From RBG-16-66-20 sp036262835 (lineage in GTDB: Bacteria > Pseudomonadota > Gammaproteobacteria > Burkholderiales > SG8-39), in the NCBI GenBank assembly GCA_036262835.1, contig DATAID010000070.1, positions 1 to 64,000 of the forward strand: a stretch of DNA of 64,000 bases, read 5' to 3'. Positions within the stretch are counted from its first letter, which is position 1. Each line of letters starts with the position of its first letter. The notes under the pieces were generated by a model. The model was not told the origin of the DNA, ran no database searches, and was given only the letters and a program-made list of their open reading frames with translations. A program made the position numbers and the translations under genes. Positions 39,475 to 48,439 of the stretch are shown piece after piece.

Positions 39475-40605
39475 TCAGGAGCGCTCATTGCCTCGCCCGT
39501 GCGAACGTTCGGGCCGCGACTCCTGGTGCGCCTGCTGCGGGCGGTTTTCGTGCCGTTCCTCGCGCGCCTGGCGCTTTTCCTCCTGCTGTACGTGCGGACG
39601 CGGTTGCGGCTGCACGTGCGGGCGCGGCTCGACCTTCGCTTGCGGCTGCGGCGCCTGGACGCGCGGTCTTTGCGGCTGCGCCTGCGCCTGGGGCTGCGGC
39701 CGCGTTTCCGGTCGGGGTCGGGGCTCGGAACGCGGCTGGGGCCGGGCTTCCGGACGCGGCTGCGGGCTCAGCACCTGCGAATCGTGCAGGTCGCGCGCCG
39801 GCGGCCGCTGGTAGCGATGCGCCTCCGGCGCCGCCGCGAAGCGCTGCTGCACGGCCGGATCGCGATAGGCGACGCCGCGCCGGTGATTCGGATCGTGGTG
39901 CCAGCTGCCCGGCTGCACGACCACGGTGCGGTTGATGACCACCGGGCGCTCCACGCGCACGGTGTGACGCCGCCAGTCGGCGTGCCCGAAGAAGAAGGTC
40001 GCCGAGAGGGCGATCGGAATGCCCCATTGGAACACCGCCGGCCGGTAATAGACGACGGCCGGATCGTAGTAGGGCACGTACACCACCTGCGGGTTGGCAG
40101 GCTGGATGTAGATCTCGCCCGCCTGCTGCTGCACGACGAGCTGGCCGTTCGATTGCAGGTTGCCGGCGGCGAGCGCCTGCTGGCGCAGCGCCTGCACGGT
40201 GTCCATCACCTGCGGCTGCTGGGCGAGGAAAGCGTCGCCGAGCGAGCGCGTCCACTGCAGGTTCTCATCCATGCGCTGCAGCACCTGCGGGAAGGCGACC
40301 AGCGATTGAACGCTCGGATCCCAATCCTGGCCGGCGACGGCCTGCACTGCGGCGTCGCCCTGCAGGCCCGGGTTGGCGCGCGTCCAGCGCGCGGCCTCGA
40401 CCACCTCGATCGGGTAGGTCGCGGCCATCAGCACCTGCGAGAGCAGCGCGTCCGGATAGAGCGCGATCGGCGCGAGCATGCGCTCGAGCTCCTGCTGCGC
40501 GTAGACCCTGGGCTGCTCCTGCGCGAAGGCGGCGGGCGTCATGGGCGGAAGCGCGAGTCCCAGCGAGAGACTGGCGGCGAGCAGTGCGGCGATCGGGCGT
40601 TTCAT
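39475..40605 (-). CDS. DUF3300 exported protein with repetitive Pro/Gln/Arg tail
   Basis: A 376-residue secreted protein. Signal (RPIAALLAASLSLGLALPPM), then the DUF3300 domain of about 200 residues, with LAPIALYPDALLSQVLMAAT and the repeated (Y/V)DP strands (VVYVPYYDPAVVYY, VFQWGIPIAL). From about residue 250 the sequence turns to HDPNHRRGV and a long low-complexity stretch of Arg, Pro, Gln and His (RPQPR, QAQPQR types). DUF3300 function is unknown; the tail is probably disordered and could bind surface polymers. A 10-base palindrome CAATGCATTG lies upstream at 40629-40638. Confidence 0.88.
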   Translation of the reverse strand: MKRPIAALLAASLSLGLALPPMTPAAFAQEQPRVYAQQELERMLAPIALYPDALLSQVLMAATYPIEVVEAARWTRANPGLQGDAAVQAVAGQDWDPSVQSLVAFPQVLQRMDENLQWTRSLGDAFLAQQPQVMDTVQALRQQALAAGNLQSNGQLVVQQQAGEIYIQPANPQVVYVPYYDPAVVYYRPAVFQWGIPIALSATFFFGHADWRRHTVRVERPVVINRTVVVQPGSWHHDPNHRRGVAYRDPAVQQRFAAAPEAHRYQRPPARDLHDSQVLSPQPRPEARPQPRSEPRPRPETRPQPQAQAQPQRPRVQAPQPQAKVEPRPHVQPQPRPHVQQEEKRQAREERHENRPQQAHQESRPERSHGRGNERS

Positions 40606-40763
40606 GGGGCCTCCAATTTTTTTTGACTCAATGCATTGGACCCTTCGCGGCGCGCGGCGTCTGCTACCAATTGCAACAACCTGTAAGTCGTGTAACTACT
40701 TGCGAGCTGTCACCGACGGGCGACAACTTTTGGTGACTTCTGCCATCGACGCGCGGCGCGCGG

Positions 40764-41081
40764 ATGGGAAGAATCCTTTTCATGCGCCGCGTCCTTTCTC
40801 TTGTTCTTTTTCTCCTCGTCAGCGTTCCGGCGATCCCGGGTGATCCGGGCGCCTGGTTCCGGAAGCTCGACCGGAACAAGGACGGCTACCTCGATCGCAA
40901 GGAGCTCGCCGGCATGCGCCGGCACCTGACGGTCTTCGATCAGGCGGACGAGAACAAGGACGGCAAGCTCGACCCGGCGGAATTCATCCAGGCCGAGGTG
41001 CTCGTCAGCGAAATGAGGCGCGGCGGCGCGAAGCCGATCCCGGCCGCCTCCGAGCCGATCAGGAAAGAGCCGGCGGGCTAG
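40764..41081 (+). CDS. EF-hand calcium-binding exported protein
   Basis: A 105-residue protein with an N-terminal hydrophobic signal (LSLVLFLLVSVPAIP) and two EF-hand loops, DRNKDGYLDRKE and DENKDGKLDPAE, which have the Asp/Asn/Asp/Gly/Asp/Glu ligand positions of Ca-binding loops. The C-terminus is short and charged. It may start at the second ATG (residue 7), giving a cleaner signal peptide. Periplasmic calcium sensing or buffering is plausible; no partner is obvious. Its stop abuts the convergent Bug-receptor gene. Confidence 0.85.
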   Translation: MGRILFMRRVLSLVLFLLVSVPAIPGDPGAWFRKLDRNKDGYLDRKELAGMRRHLTVFDQADENKDGKLDPAEFIQAEVLVSEMRRGGAKPIPAASEPIRKEPAG

Positions 41082-42032
41082 CTATTCGATCTTCGCGCCG
41101 CAGCCGCGCAGCAGCCGCTCGATTTCCGGGCTCTCGGCGCGGATCTCGTCGGCGAAGGCCTCGGGCGAAGCCGAGGGCAGGGCATCCATACCCTGCGCGG
41201 CGATCTTCGCTTTCACGTCCGGCTTGGAGAGTCCCTTCATCGCCGCCGCGTGCAGCCGCTTCACGATCGCCTCCGGCGTTCCCGCCGGCACGTAAAGGCC
41301 GAACCAGAAGGTGGACTGGAAGCCCGGCACGCCGGCGGCGTCGCCGCCCGGAATGTTGGGAATCGAGGGCGAGCCTTTGGCGACGCTCACGAGGAGCGGC
41401 TTCATGCGGCCCGCCTGGATGAAGCCCGTCACGGTGGGCGAAGTGGCGAACATCATCTGCGTATCGCCCGCGAGGAGCGATTGCGCCGCCGGGCCGCCGC
41501 CCTTGAATTGCACGGAAGTGATCTTGATATCGGCCGCCTTCTCGAAGGCGCAGGCGGCCACGTGCGGGGCCGAGCCAAAGCCCGCGGAAGCGTTAAAGAG
41601 CTTGCCGGGATTCGCCTTGGCGAAGGCGACGAGATCCTTCGCGCTCTGGAACTGCGACCCCGGCGGGACGACCAGGATGGTGGCGCCGTTCGCGACGCGC
41701 GAGACCGGGATGAAATCCTTGTCGCTATAGGAAAGCCCCTTGTACATCACGCGGTTGTACGCGTGGTTGCCCTGGTTGAGGATGGTGTAGCCGTCGGGCG
41801 CGGACTTGGCGACGAATTCCGAGGCGATCGAGCCGCCGGCACCGGGCTTGTTCTCGACGACGAAAGTGACGCCGAGCTCCTTGGAAAGCTCGTCGGCGAT
41901 GATGCGTGTGGTGAAGTCGCCCGAGCCGCCCGGCGGGTAGCCGACGACGATTTTCGGGGGTTTCGAGGGGTAGGTTTGGGAAATTGCCTCGAAAGAGAAA
42001 ACAATAAAGATCAAAAACCAGGATCGCATCAT
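41082..42032 (-). CDS. Bug family (TctC-like) receptor
   Basis: A 316-residue periplasmic solute-binding protein. The signal (RSWFLIFIVFSFEAISQ) is followed by KIVVGYPPGGSGDFTTRII, the A-P-D-G-Y segment (KSAPDGYTILNQGNHAYNRV) and VQFKGGGPAAQSLLAGDTQ, the Bug ligand-binding pattern. The ATG overlaps the stop of the enoyl-CoA hydratase (ATGA), so the receptor is part of the CoA-transferase operon and probably binds the acid that the operon degrades. No tctAB genes are present. The N-terminal codons are markedly AT-rich. Confidence 0.93.
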   Translation of the reverse strand: MMRSWFLIFIVFSFEAISQTYPSKPPKIVVGYPPGGSGDFTTRIIADELSKELGVTFVVENKPGAGGSIASEFVAKSAPDGYTILNQGNHAYNRVMYKGLSYSDKDFIPVSRVANGATILVVPPGSQFQSAKDLVAFAKANPGKLFNASAGFGSAPHVAACAFEKAADIKITSVQFKGGGPAAQSLLAGDTQMMFATSPTVTGFIQAGRMKPLLVSVAKGSPSIPNIPGGDAAGVPGFQSTFWFGLYVPAGTPEAIVKRLHAAAMKGLSKPDVKAKIAAQGMDALPSASPEAFADEIRAESPEIERLLRGCGAKIE

Positions 42033-42811
42033 TTCCCCACGAATTTTGGCGTGCGTTTTTCCATGAAAGCTTTTCGGCCTTCCTTGTGGTCCTCGCTCGC
42101 GAAGCACGCCTCGACCATCTTCATCGCCTTGTTGAGGTCGCGCTCCTCGGGATCCTTCAGCGCCTGCTGCGCGGCGAACTTGGCCGCGGCCACGGTGAGG
42201 GGCGCGTTCTCGGCGATCAGCTTGCAGATTTCGGCCGTGGCGTTCTCCAGCTCGGCCACCGGCACCACCTTGCTCACGAAGCCCATGCGCAGGGCTTCTC
42301 TGGCGTCGAATTTCTTCGCGGTGAAGAAGATCTCCATCGTGTTGGCCGCGCCGAGCACGTTGATGAAGCGGCGCACGCCCGCCGGGCTGTAGCCCAGGCC
42401 GAGGCGCGCCGCGGGCATCCGGAAGATCGCGTCCTCGGCGCAGATGCGCAGGTCGCACGCGGCCGCGAAGCCCAGGCCGCCGCCGATGCAAATGCCGCGG
42501 ATGCTGGCGAGCACGGGCTTGGTCGCCTTCATCGGCGCGAGGTAGCCCTGCTCGACCGCCCGGTTGTACTCGAACTGCGCCTCGACTGTGCCGCGCAGCT
42601 TCTCGAACTGCGAGATGTCGGCGCCGGAGATGAACGACTTCTCGCCGTCGCCCTTGCAGACGATGACGCGCACCTCGGGATTGGCGTCGAGCTCGGCGAA
42701 GGTCTTCGGCAAGGCCTGCCACATGTCGAAGGTCATCGCGTTCATCTTCGCGGGGTTGGAGAAGACGACGGTCGCGACACCGCCCTGGATCGATGTTTTG
42801 AGTTCTGCCAT
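42029..42811 (-). CDS. Enoyl-CoA hydratase/isomerase family protein
   Basis: A 260-residue crotonase-fold enzyme. The oxyanion-hole pattern SFISGADISQF and ICIGGGLGFAAACDLRI is complete. At the first catalytic Glu of typical hydratases the sequence reads FRMPAARLGLGY, so Ala replaces Glu144 (rat numbering), while the second Glu is kept in NTMEIFFTAKKF. Single-Glu crotonases are usually isomerases or dehydratases acting on other acyl-CoAs. It sits between the CoA-transferase gene, nine bases upstream, and the Bug-receptor gene it overlaps. Confidence 0.9.
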   Translation of the reverse strand: MAELKTSIQGGVATVVFSNPAKMNAMTFDMWQALPKTFAELDANPEVRVIVCKGDGEKSFISGADISQFEKLRGTVEAQFEYNRAVEQGYLAPMKATKPVLASIRGICIGGGLGFAAACDLRICAEDAIFRMPAARLGLGYSPAGVRRFINVLGAANTMEIFFTAKKFDAREALRMGFVSKVVPVAELENATAEICKLIAENAPLTVAAAKFAAQQALKDPEERDLNKAMKMVEACFASEDHKEGRKAFMEKRTPKFVGK

Positions 42812-42820
42812 GTGCTTTCT

Positions 42821-44002
42821 CTAGATGATTTTTCCGGAACGAAAAGTCTGGATCTCTTGATCTGAAAAACCGATTTCCTTCAAAACCTCATCCGTATGCT
42901 CGCCGCGCTCGGGCGAGGCCGTCAGCAGCTTCGCCGGCGTGCGCGAGAGCTTGACCGGCTGGTTCACGAGCCGCAGCTTGCCGAGCCGCTTGCTGGTGAC
43001 CTCGGCCGCGGCCTGCATGTGCTTCACTTGCGGGTCGTTGAACACCTGGTCCATGCGGTAAATCGGCCCGCTCGGCACGCCGGCTTCGTTCAGGATCTCG
43101 ACCCATTCCGCGCTCGGCCTCTTCGCGAACTCCTTGTTGAGCTCGGCGTTGAGGGAATGGCGGTTCTTCGCGCGGCTCTCCGCCTTCTTGTAGTCGGGGT
43201 GCTCGAAAAGCTCGGGCCGGCCGATCGCCTTGCACACGCGCTCCCACATCTTCGTGCCGGCGGCGGCCACGTTGATGTGCCCGTCGGCGGTCTTGTAGGC
43301 GGAGGTCGGCATGCTGGTGGGGTGGTCGTTGCCGACCTGCTCGGGGACTTCGCCCGACATCGTGTAGCGCGCAGCCTGGAAGTCGAGGAGCTGCAGCCCC
43401 GCCTGCAGGAGGCTCGACTGCACCCACTGGCCTTCGCCGGAGGTTTCGCGCTCGTAGAGCGCGGTGAGGATGCCGAGCGCGGCGAGGAGGCCGCCGGTCA
43501 CGTCGGCCACCGCGCAGCCGACCCGCATCGGGCCTTCGCCGGGCTTGCCCGTGACCGACATGATGCCGGAGAGCCCCTGCGCGATCTGGTCGAAGCCCGG
43601 GCGCATGCGGTACGGACCGTCCTGCCCGAAGCCCGAGATGCTCGCGAGGATCACGCGCTTGTTCACTTTCTTCAGCGACTCGTAGTCGATGCCGAGGCGG
43701 TCCTTCACGTCGGGGCGGAAGTTCTCCACCACGACGTCGGCCGTCTTCACGAGGCGCAGGAAGATGTCCTTGCCCTGAGGCGACTTGAGATCCAGGGTCA
43801 TCGAGCGCTTGTTGCGGTGCAGGTTCTGGAAATCCGGCCCTTCGCGCGGGCCGCCCATGTCCTCGGGCTGCGTGTTCTCGATCTTGATCACGTCGGCGCC
43901 GAAATCGGCGAGCTGGCGCACGCAGCTCGGGCCGGCGCGCACGCGGGTGAGGTCGAGCACGCGCAGCTTCGAGAGGGCGGGGGAGGCGGTGATCTTCGGC
44001 AT
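42821..44002 (-). CDS. CaiB/BaiF CoA-transferase family protein
   Basis: A 393-residue class III CoA-transferase. RVLDLTRVRAGPSCVRQLAD marks the N-terminal half; the catalytic Asp lies in the VADVTGGLLAALG segment, and PDFQNLHRNKRSMTLDL and SGFGQDGPYRMRPGFDQIAQ are typical. It would transfer CoA from a donor (for example succinyl-CoA) to a carboxylic acid without a thiolase intermediate. First gene of a three-gene operon with crotonase and Bug receptor, which supports uptake and activation of a carboxylic acid. The divergent quinone oxidoreductase starts 25 bases away. Confidence 0.95.
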   Translation of the reverse strand: MPKITASPALSKLRVLDLTRVRAGPSCVRQLADFGADVIKIENTQPEDMGGPREGPDFQNLHRNKRSMTLDLKSPQGKDIFLRLVKTADVVVENFRPDVKDRLGIDYESLKKVNKRVILASISGFGQDGPYRMRPGFDQIAQGLSGIMSVTGKPGEGPMRVGCAVADVTGGLLAALGILTALYERETSGEGQWVQSSLLQAGLQLLDFQAARYTMSGEVPEQVGNDHPTSMPTSAYKTADGHINVAAAGTKMWERVCKAIGRPELFEHPDYKKAESRAKNRHSLNAELNKEFAKRPSAEWVEILNEAGVPSGPIYRMDQVFNDPQVKHMQAAAEVTSKRLGKLRLVNQPVKLSRTPAKLLTASPERGEHTDEVLKEIGFSDQEIQTFRSGKII

Positions 44003-44026
44003 GGGGCGCTATTGTAGGATGCACGC

Positions 44027-45001
44027 ATGAAATCCTGGTGGATCGGCAGCGGAACAGGCGGCGGCACGGCGCTCGAGCAGCGCGAGGTGCCCGAGCCCAG
44101 CCCCAAGGCGGGCGAAGTGCTCGTCAAGGTGCGCGCCGCGGGACTCAATCGCGGCGAATTCATCGGCGGCCACGGGCTCGCCTCGGCGAGCGCGAAGCCG
44201 GGCGGCATCGAATGCGCGGGCGAGGTTGCCGGCGTGGGCGAGGGCGTGAAAGGGGTCGCCGTCGGGACCCGCGTCATGGGCCGCGCTTCGGGCGCCTATG
44301 CCGAATACGCGCTCATGCGCGCGGGCGACGCGATCCTCGTGCCCGAGCGCCTTTCCTGGGAGGAGGCGGGCGCCGCGACGATCGCCTATCTCACCGCCTA
44401 CGACATGCTCTGGCCGGGCGGCGAGCTGAAAGCGGGCGAGTGGCTGCTCGTCGCCGGCGTCTCCGCAGGCGTGGGCGTCGCCTCGCTCCAGCTCGGCAAG
44501 CTGATCGGCGCCAAGGTGGCGGGCACCTCCGGGTCGGCCGACAAGCTTGCGAAGCTGAAGTCCCTCGGCTTGGATCTCGCTTTGCAGCACCGCAATGGAG
44601 GGTTTTCTCAAAAGATGCTGGAAGCGACCGGCAACCGCGGCGTGGACCTGGTCGTCAACAACGTCGGCGGCACCGTGTTCGCCGAATGCGTCAAGGTCCT
44701 CGCGTACAAGGGGCGTCTCGCGACGGTGGGCTACGTCGACGGCGTGGTGCACGCCGACTTCGACCTGGCCGCGGTGCACGCCCGCCGGCTCAGGATCTTC
44801 GGCGTATCCAACAAGATGCGCAGCGGCGCGGAGATCGCCGAGAGCGTGCGCGGCTACGTGCGCGACGTGCTGCCGGCGATCGCCTCGGGCACCCTGAAGC
44901 CCGTGATCGACAAGGTCTTTCCCTTCGCCGACCTTCCTGCCGCCAAGGCGCACATGGAAGCCGCCGGGCATCTCGGCAAGATCGTAGTCAGGCTCTCCTA
45001 G
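44027..45001 (+). CDS. Zinc-independent MDR oxidoreductase (quinone reductase-like)
   Basis: A 324-residue medium-chain dehydrogenase/reductase. The N-terminal GroES-like domain contains GLNRGEFIGGHG instead of zinc-binding Cys/His, and the NADPH motif is LLVAGVSAGVGVASLQLGKL; VDLVVNNVGG closes the Rossmann fold. It resembles NADPH:quinone reductase (QorA) and zinc-free enoyl reductases. The divergent CoA-transferase operon could share a promoter region only 25 bases long, so the promoters must overlap neighbouring genes. Confidence 0.92.
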   Translation: MKSWWIGSGTGGGTALEQREVPEPSPKAGEVLVKVRAAGLNRGEFIGGHGLASASAKPGGIECAGEVAGVGEGVKGVAVGTRVMGRASGAYAEYALMRAGDAILVPERLSWEEAGAATIAYLTAYDMLWPGGELKAGEWLLVAGVSAGVGVASLQLGKLIGAKVAGTSGSADKLAKLKSLGLDLALQHRNGGFSQKMLEATGNRGVDLVVNNVGGTVFAECVKVLAYKGRLATVGYVDGVVHADFDLAAVHARRLRIFGVSNKMRSGAEIAESVRGYVRDVLPAIASGTLKPVIDKVFPFADLPAAKAHMEAAGHLGKIVVRLS

Positions 45002-45039
45002 TCCGGGAATTGATCCGGCGCGCGGCGGTCAGAGCACCC

Positions 45040-45729
45040 GTGTCGCGGCGCGCGCGGCTCCTCCTCGGGGCCATTCTTGTCATCGGGGCGCTCGCGGCGG
45101 CGTGGCGCTGGACGCCGCTCGCCGACTACCTGAGCGCCGAGCACATCGTCGGCTGGGCGCGGGCGCTGCGGCGCAATCCCTGGGCGCCCGCGCTGCTCGT
45201 CCTTGCCTACACGCCGGGCACGATGCTCATGTTCCCGACGCCGGTGCTCACGCTCTTCGCCGTCATCGCCTTCGGCGCCTGGCCGGGGGCCGGCTACGCG
45301 CTCGCCGGCATCATGCTCTCGGCCTGCGTCCTGTACGCGATCGGCCGCTTCGTGCGCTACGAAAAAGTGCGGCGCTTCGCGAGCCGCGGCGTCGAGGCCG
45401 CGCGCGACCTCGCGCACGAGCACGGCATCCTCGCCATCGTGGCGGCGAACTTCATGCCGGTGCCGCCCTTCGGCGTGCAGTGCTTCATCGCGGGCGCGGT
45501 GCGCATGAAGTTCTGGGAATTCGCGCTCGGCAACCTGATCTCGCGCGGCCCCGGCGTGATCGTGGCGGCGATCTTCACGCGCGAGCTGCTCGCCGCGCTG
45601 GACGACGACTCGGGCGTCAACTACTGGCTGCTCGTTCCCGCCGGCATCGTCTTCGTCGCGCTCGCGGTCTTCGGGCGGCGCTGGGCGAAGCGCCGCGAGG
45701 CGCGGCTTGGCCGGAAGAAGCGGAAGTAG
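45040..45729 (+). CDS. TVP38/TMEM64 family membrane protein
   Basis: A 229-residue inner-membrane protein with about five or six hydrophobic helices (LLLGAILVIGALAAAW, LTLFAVIAFGAWPGAGYALA) and the SNARE-associated/VTT core FMPVPPFGVQCFIAGAVRMK, followed by a C-terminal helix and a very basic end (RRWAKRREARLGRKKRK). Members of this DedA-related family are thought to act in lipid scrambling or membrane homeostasis. The start is not certain: a TTG at 45010 and the GTG I chose are both in frame. Probably cotranscribed with the upstream oxidoreductase. Confidence 0.85.
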   Translation: MSRRARLLLGAILVIGALAAAWRWTPLADYLSAEHIVGWARALRRNPWAPALLVLAYTPGTMLMFPTPVLTLFAVIAFGAWPGAGYALAGIMLSACVLYAIGRFVRYEKVRRFASRGVEAARDLAHEHGILAIVAANFMPVPPFGVQCFIAGAVRMKFWEFALGNLISRGPGVIVAAIFTRELLAALDDDSGVNYWLLVPAGIVFVALAVFGRRWAKRREARLGRKKRK

Positions 45730-45735
45730 CGCGCT

Positions 45736-47082
45736 TCAGGCGGCTTTCGCCGCGCGCAGCTTCTGCCGGACGAGGCCGATGTGGGTGCGCAGCCGATAGA
45801 GCTCGTCGGTGTAGGCGAGCGGCACCATGATGCCCTCGGCGCGGGCCTCGAGCTTCTCCAGCTGGCCGAGCAGCTCCTCGGGCGGCGTCGACTTTTCCGC
45901 GAGGTCGTTCTCGATCTGGCGCAGGTTGCGGTACCAGCGGAAGATGCGCGAGCGGATGCGGAAGTTGTAGAGCGGCGGCAGGATGCGCGCGAGCGGGATC
46001 AGCACCGCCACGATCGAGAAGAGCGCCACCCACATGCGGTCGACCAGGTTGGCGAGCCAGAACGGCAGGTAGCGCTGCAGCAGCGGCGGGCCCGTGCGGT
46101 AGTAGCGCTCAGCGTCGCGCGCGAGCGGAAACTCGGTGTTGAGCGGGGTGGGGAATTTGCCGGGCGGCGAGACCCAGCTCCCCTGGCTGTGGATACGGCT
46201 CGCGGCCTGGACGAAGAGCTGGACGAGCGCCGGATGCAGATCCTCGCGCGCCACCAGCTGGGCGGTCGAGGCGACGAGCTGGATGTCGCGCGGCGGCACG
46301 TTGCGCGAGAGATCGACCACGCCGCGCGCCACCGTCACGGGAGAGAGGAAGGCGTAGCGGCGCGAATAGGCCTCGGCCTGCTTGAACTCGAACAGGCGCA
46401 CGTTCGGCGTCTGGATGAGCATCTGCACGAGCGGCGACTCGGGCGCCGAGACCATGGCGAGCGCATCGAGCTCGTTGTTGAGCAGCGCGATCACCGCCGG
46501 CACGAGATCGAGGTTCTTGCGCTGGATATCGTCCCGGTTCATGAGGTTCGCCGCGAGGAGGCGGCTCACGACGCCCGGGATGCCGCTGCCGCGCGGGCCG
46601 ACGTTCACGTTCATGCCGCGAAAGTCGGCGATCTCGGAAAGTACCCGCTCGGGCGCCTTTTTCGCGACGTCGGCGCGATAGAAGAGCCATACCGGCTCGA
46701 AGAACATGCTGCCCAGGGACATGAGCGGCAACGACTCGTCCGGCGCCGGCTGCCGGCCGATCTCGGTCGAGCCGCCCTGGACGAACGCGATTTGCACGTC
46801 CTCCTTCGGGTCGCGCAGCAGGCGCAGGTTCTCGCGCGAGCCGTTGGTCTGGCGCACGATCACCTCGATGCCGTAGCGCTTGAGCTCCTCGCGGTAGCGT
46901 CCGCCGAAGGTCGAGTAGGCGCCCTGCTCGGAGCCGGTCGCGAGCACCACGCGCTTGGGCGGCGTGGGCTTGAGGAAGAAATAGGCGCCGACCAGCAGGG
47001 CGATCGTCAGGAGGATGAAAGGTCCCGCCGTGGCGGTGAGCTCGCGGGCCGAGATGAGCGTGTCGCGGATGGTGCGGCGCAT
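45736..47082 (-). CDS. TAXI family TRAP-type solute-binding protein, membrane-anchored
   Basis: A 448-residue protein. An N-terminal anchor (GPFILLTIALLVGAYFFL) precedes the TAXI periplasmic binding domain (VVLATGSEQGAYSTFGGRY, TNGSRENLRLL, FRGMNVNVGPRGSGIPGVV). Near residue 350 comes a second hydrophobic helix (MWVALFSIVAVLIPLARIL), and then about 90 helical residues with a coiled-coil character end the protein (LGQLEKLEARAEGIM). Unlike free TAXI receptors, it would be fixed to the inner membrane by two helices, with its C-terminus in the cytosol. No DctQ/DctM membrane subunits are next to it. A signalling role is possible. Confidence 0.88.
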   Translation of the reverse strand: MRRTIRDTLISARELTATAGPFILLTIALLVGAYFFLKPTPPKRVVLATGSEQGAYSTFGGRYREELKRYGIEVIVRQTNGSRENLRLLRDPKEDVQIAFVQGGSTEIGRQPAPDESLPLMSLGSMFFEPVWLFYRADVAKKAPERVLSEIADFRGMNVNVGPRGSGIPGVVSRLLAANLMNRDDIQRKNLDLVPAVIALLNNELDALAMVSAPESPLVQMLIQTPNVRLFEFKQAEAYSRRYAFLSPVTVARGVVDLSRNVPPRDIQLVASTAQLVAREDLHPALVQLFVQAASRIHSQGSWVSPPGKFPTPLNTEFPLARDAERYYRTGPPLLQRYLPFWLANLVDRMWVALFSIVAVLIPLARILPPLYNFRIRSRIFRWYRNLRQIENDLAEKSTPPEELLGQLEKLEARAEGIMVPLAYTDELYRLRTHIGLVRQKLRAAKAA

Positions 47083-47172
47083 CGCCGGCAACTATAACGC
47101 GCGAGTGGAACGGCGATTGCGCCCTTCACGAAAGCGGGTCTAAGCTTCTCCGCTCAAGGAGGAGCTAACCCC

Positions 47173-48438
47173 ATGAAACGCACCCTGATTGCCCTGGCGC
47201 TGGCCGGCTTCGGCTGCGGCATGCTGACCGCCACGGCGCAGCAGAAGGACGCCGCCAAGCCCGCCCCGAAGGCCGCCGCCCCGGCGCCGAAAGCCGAAGC
47301 GAAGAAGGAAGAGGAGCCGTTTTGGGCGGTCGGGCGCCCAAAAGGCGACGCGACTGCGAAGATGGCGCCCGTGCCGGCGCTGCCGATCGCCACCGCGGCC
47401 GACCAGCTGCCGGTGAAAAAGATCAAGCTGCCGCCGGGCTTCAAGGTCGAGGTCTACCAGGCGGGCGTGCTGGACGCGCGCGGCATGCGCGAGGGCGACA
47501 AGGGCACGGTCTTCGTCTCCTCGCTCTTCGTCGCGGGCAAGATCTACGCGATCACGAACAAGGGCGGCAAGCGCGAGCTGAAGACGATCGCCGAGAAGCT
47601 CTTCCTGCCGAACGGGATCGAGTTCTACAAGGGCGCGCTCTACGTCGCCACGCCGAAGGACATCACCCGCTACGACGGCATCGAGGACAAGCTCGACAGC
47701 CCGCCCAAGCCGGTCATGGTTTACGACAAGCTGCCCGGCGAAGTGCCGCACGGCTGGAAGTTCATCAAGATGGGGCCTGACCACAAGCTCTACGTGCCGA
47801 TCGGCGCGCCGTGCAACATCTGCGAGCCCGACGTGAGCAAGGGCTTCACCACCATCATCCGCATGAACCCGGACGGCTCGGGCGTGGAGACGGTGCTGAA
47901 GGGCATGCGCAACACCGTCGGCTTCGACTGGCACCCGAAGACGAAGGAGCTCTGGTTCGGCGACAACCAGCGCGACTGGCTCGCCGAGGACATGCCGCTC
48001 GACGAGGTCAACCGCGTGACCAAGACCGGGCAGGACTTCGGCTTCCCCTACTGCCACTCCGGGATCATGGCCGATCCCCAGTTCGGCTGGGGCAAGGACT
48101 GCAAGACCTCGGTCAAGCCCGTGCTCACGATCGGGCCGCACGCGGCGCCGCTCGGCATGCGCTTCTACAGCGGCAAGATGTTCCCGAAGAAGTACCAGAA
48201 CGCGATCTTCCTCACGCGCCACGGGCCCTGGAACAAGACCCAGAAATACGCGGCCGACGTGGTGGCGATCCTGATCGACGCCAAGGGCAACGCGAAGATG
48301 GAGCCGTTCATGACCGGGCTGGTGGAGAACAACAGCTACCTCGGGCGGCCGGCCGACGTGCTCGTGCTGAAGGACGGATCGATGCTGGTATCGGATGACC
48401 ACAACGGGGCGATCTATCGCATCACGTACGGAAAGTGA
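47173..48438 (+). CDS. PQQ-dependent dehydrogenase-like beta-propeller protein (sorbosone dehydrogenase type)
   Basis: A 421-residue exported protein. Signal ends MLTATAQQ; then an Ala/Pro/Lys linker (PKAAAPAPKAEAKKEEE). The propeller has KIKLPPGFKVEVYQAG, FVSSLFVAGKIYAI, LPNGIEFYKGALYVATP and GFDWHPKTKELWFGDNQRD, typical of L-sorbosone/soluble glucose dehydrogenase families. Cys pairs (GAPCNICEPD, YCHSGIM, DCKTS) suggest disulphides. PQQ use is inferred. The cytochrome c gene begins one base after the stop, consistent with electron delivery. The RBS is the GGAGGAG at 47158. Confidence 0.92.
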   Translation: MKRTLIALALAGFGCGMLTATAQQKDAAKPAPKAAAPAPKAEAKKEEEPFWAVGRPKGDATAKMAPVPALPIATAADQLPVKKIKLPPGFKVEVYQAGVLDARGMREGDKGTVFVSSLFVAGKIYAITNKGGKRELKTIAEKLFLPNGIEFYKGALYVATPKDITRYDGIEDKLDSPPKPVMVYDKLPGEVPHGWKFIKMGPDHKLYVPIGAPCNICEPDVSKGFTTIIRMNPDGSGVETVLKGMRNTVGFDWHPKTKELWFGDNQRDWLAEDMPLDEVNRVTKTGQDFGFPYCHSGIMADPQFGWGKDCKTSVKPVLTIGPHAAPLGMRFYSGKMFPKKYQNAIFLTRHGPWNKTQKYAADVVAILIDAKGNAKMEPFMTGLVENNSYLGRPADVLVLKDGSMLVSDDHNGAIYRITYGK

Positions 48439-48439
48439 C

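Noticed and set aside
40682..40700. TGTAAG...TGTAAC direct repeat before the EF-hand gene, considered as an OmpR-type box
   Set aside because: Spacing of 9 bases does not fit the usual 10-11 base heptamer arrangement and no regulator gene is near.
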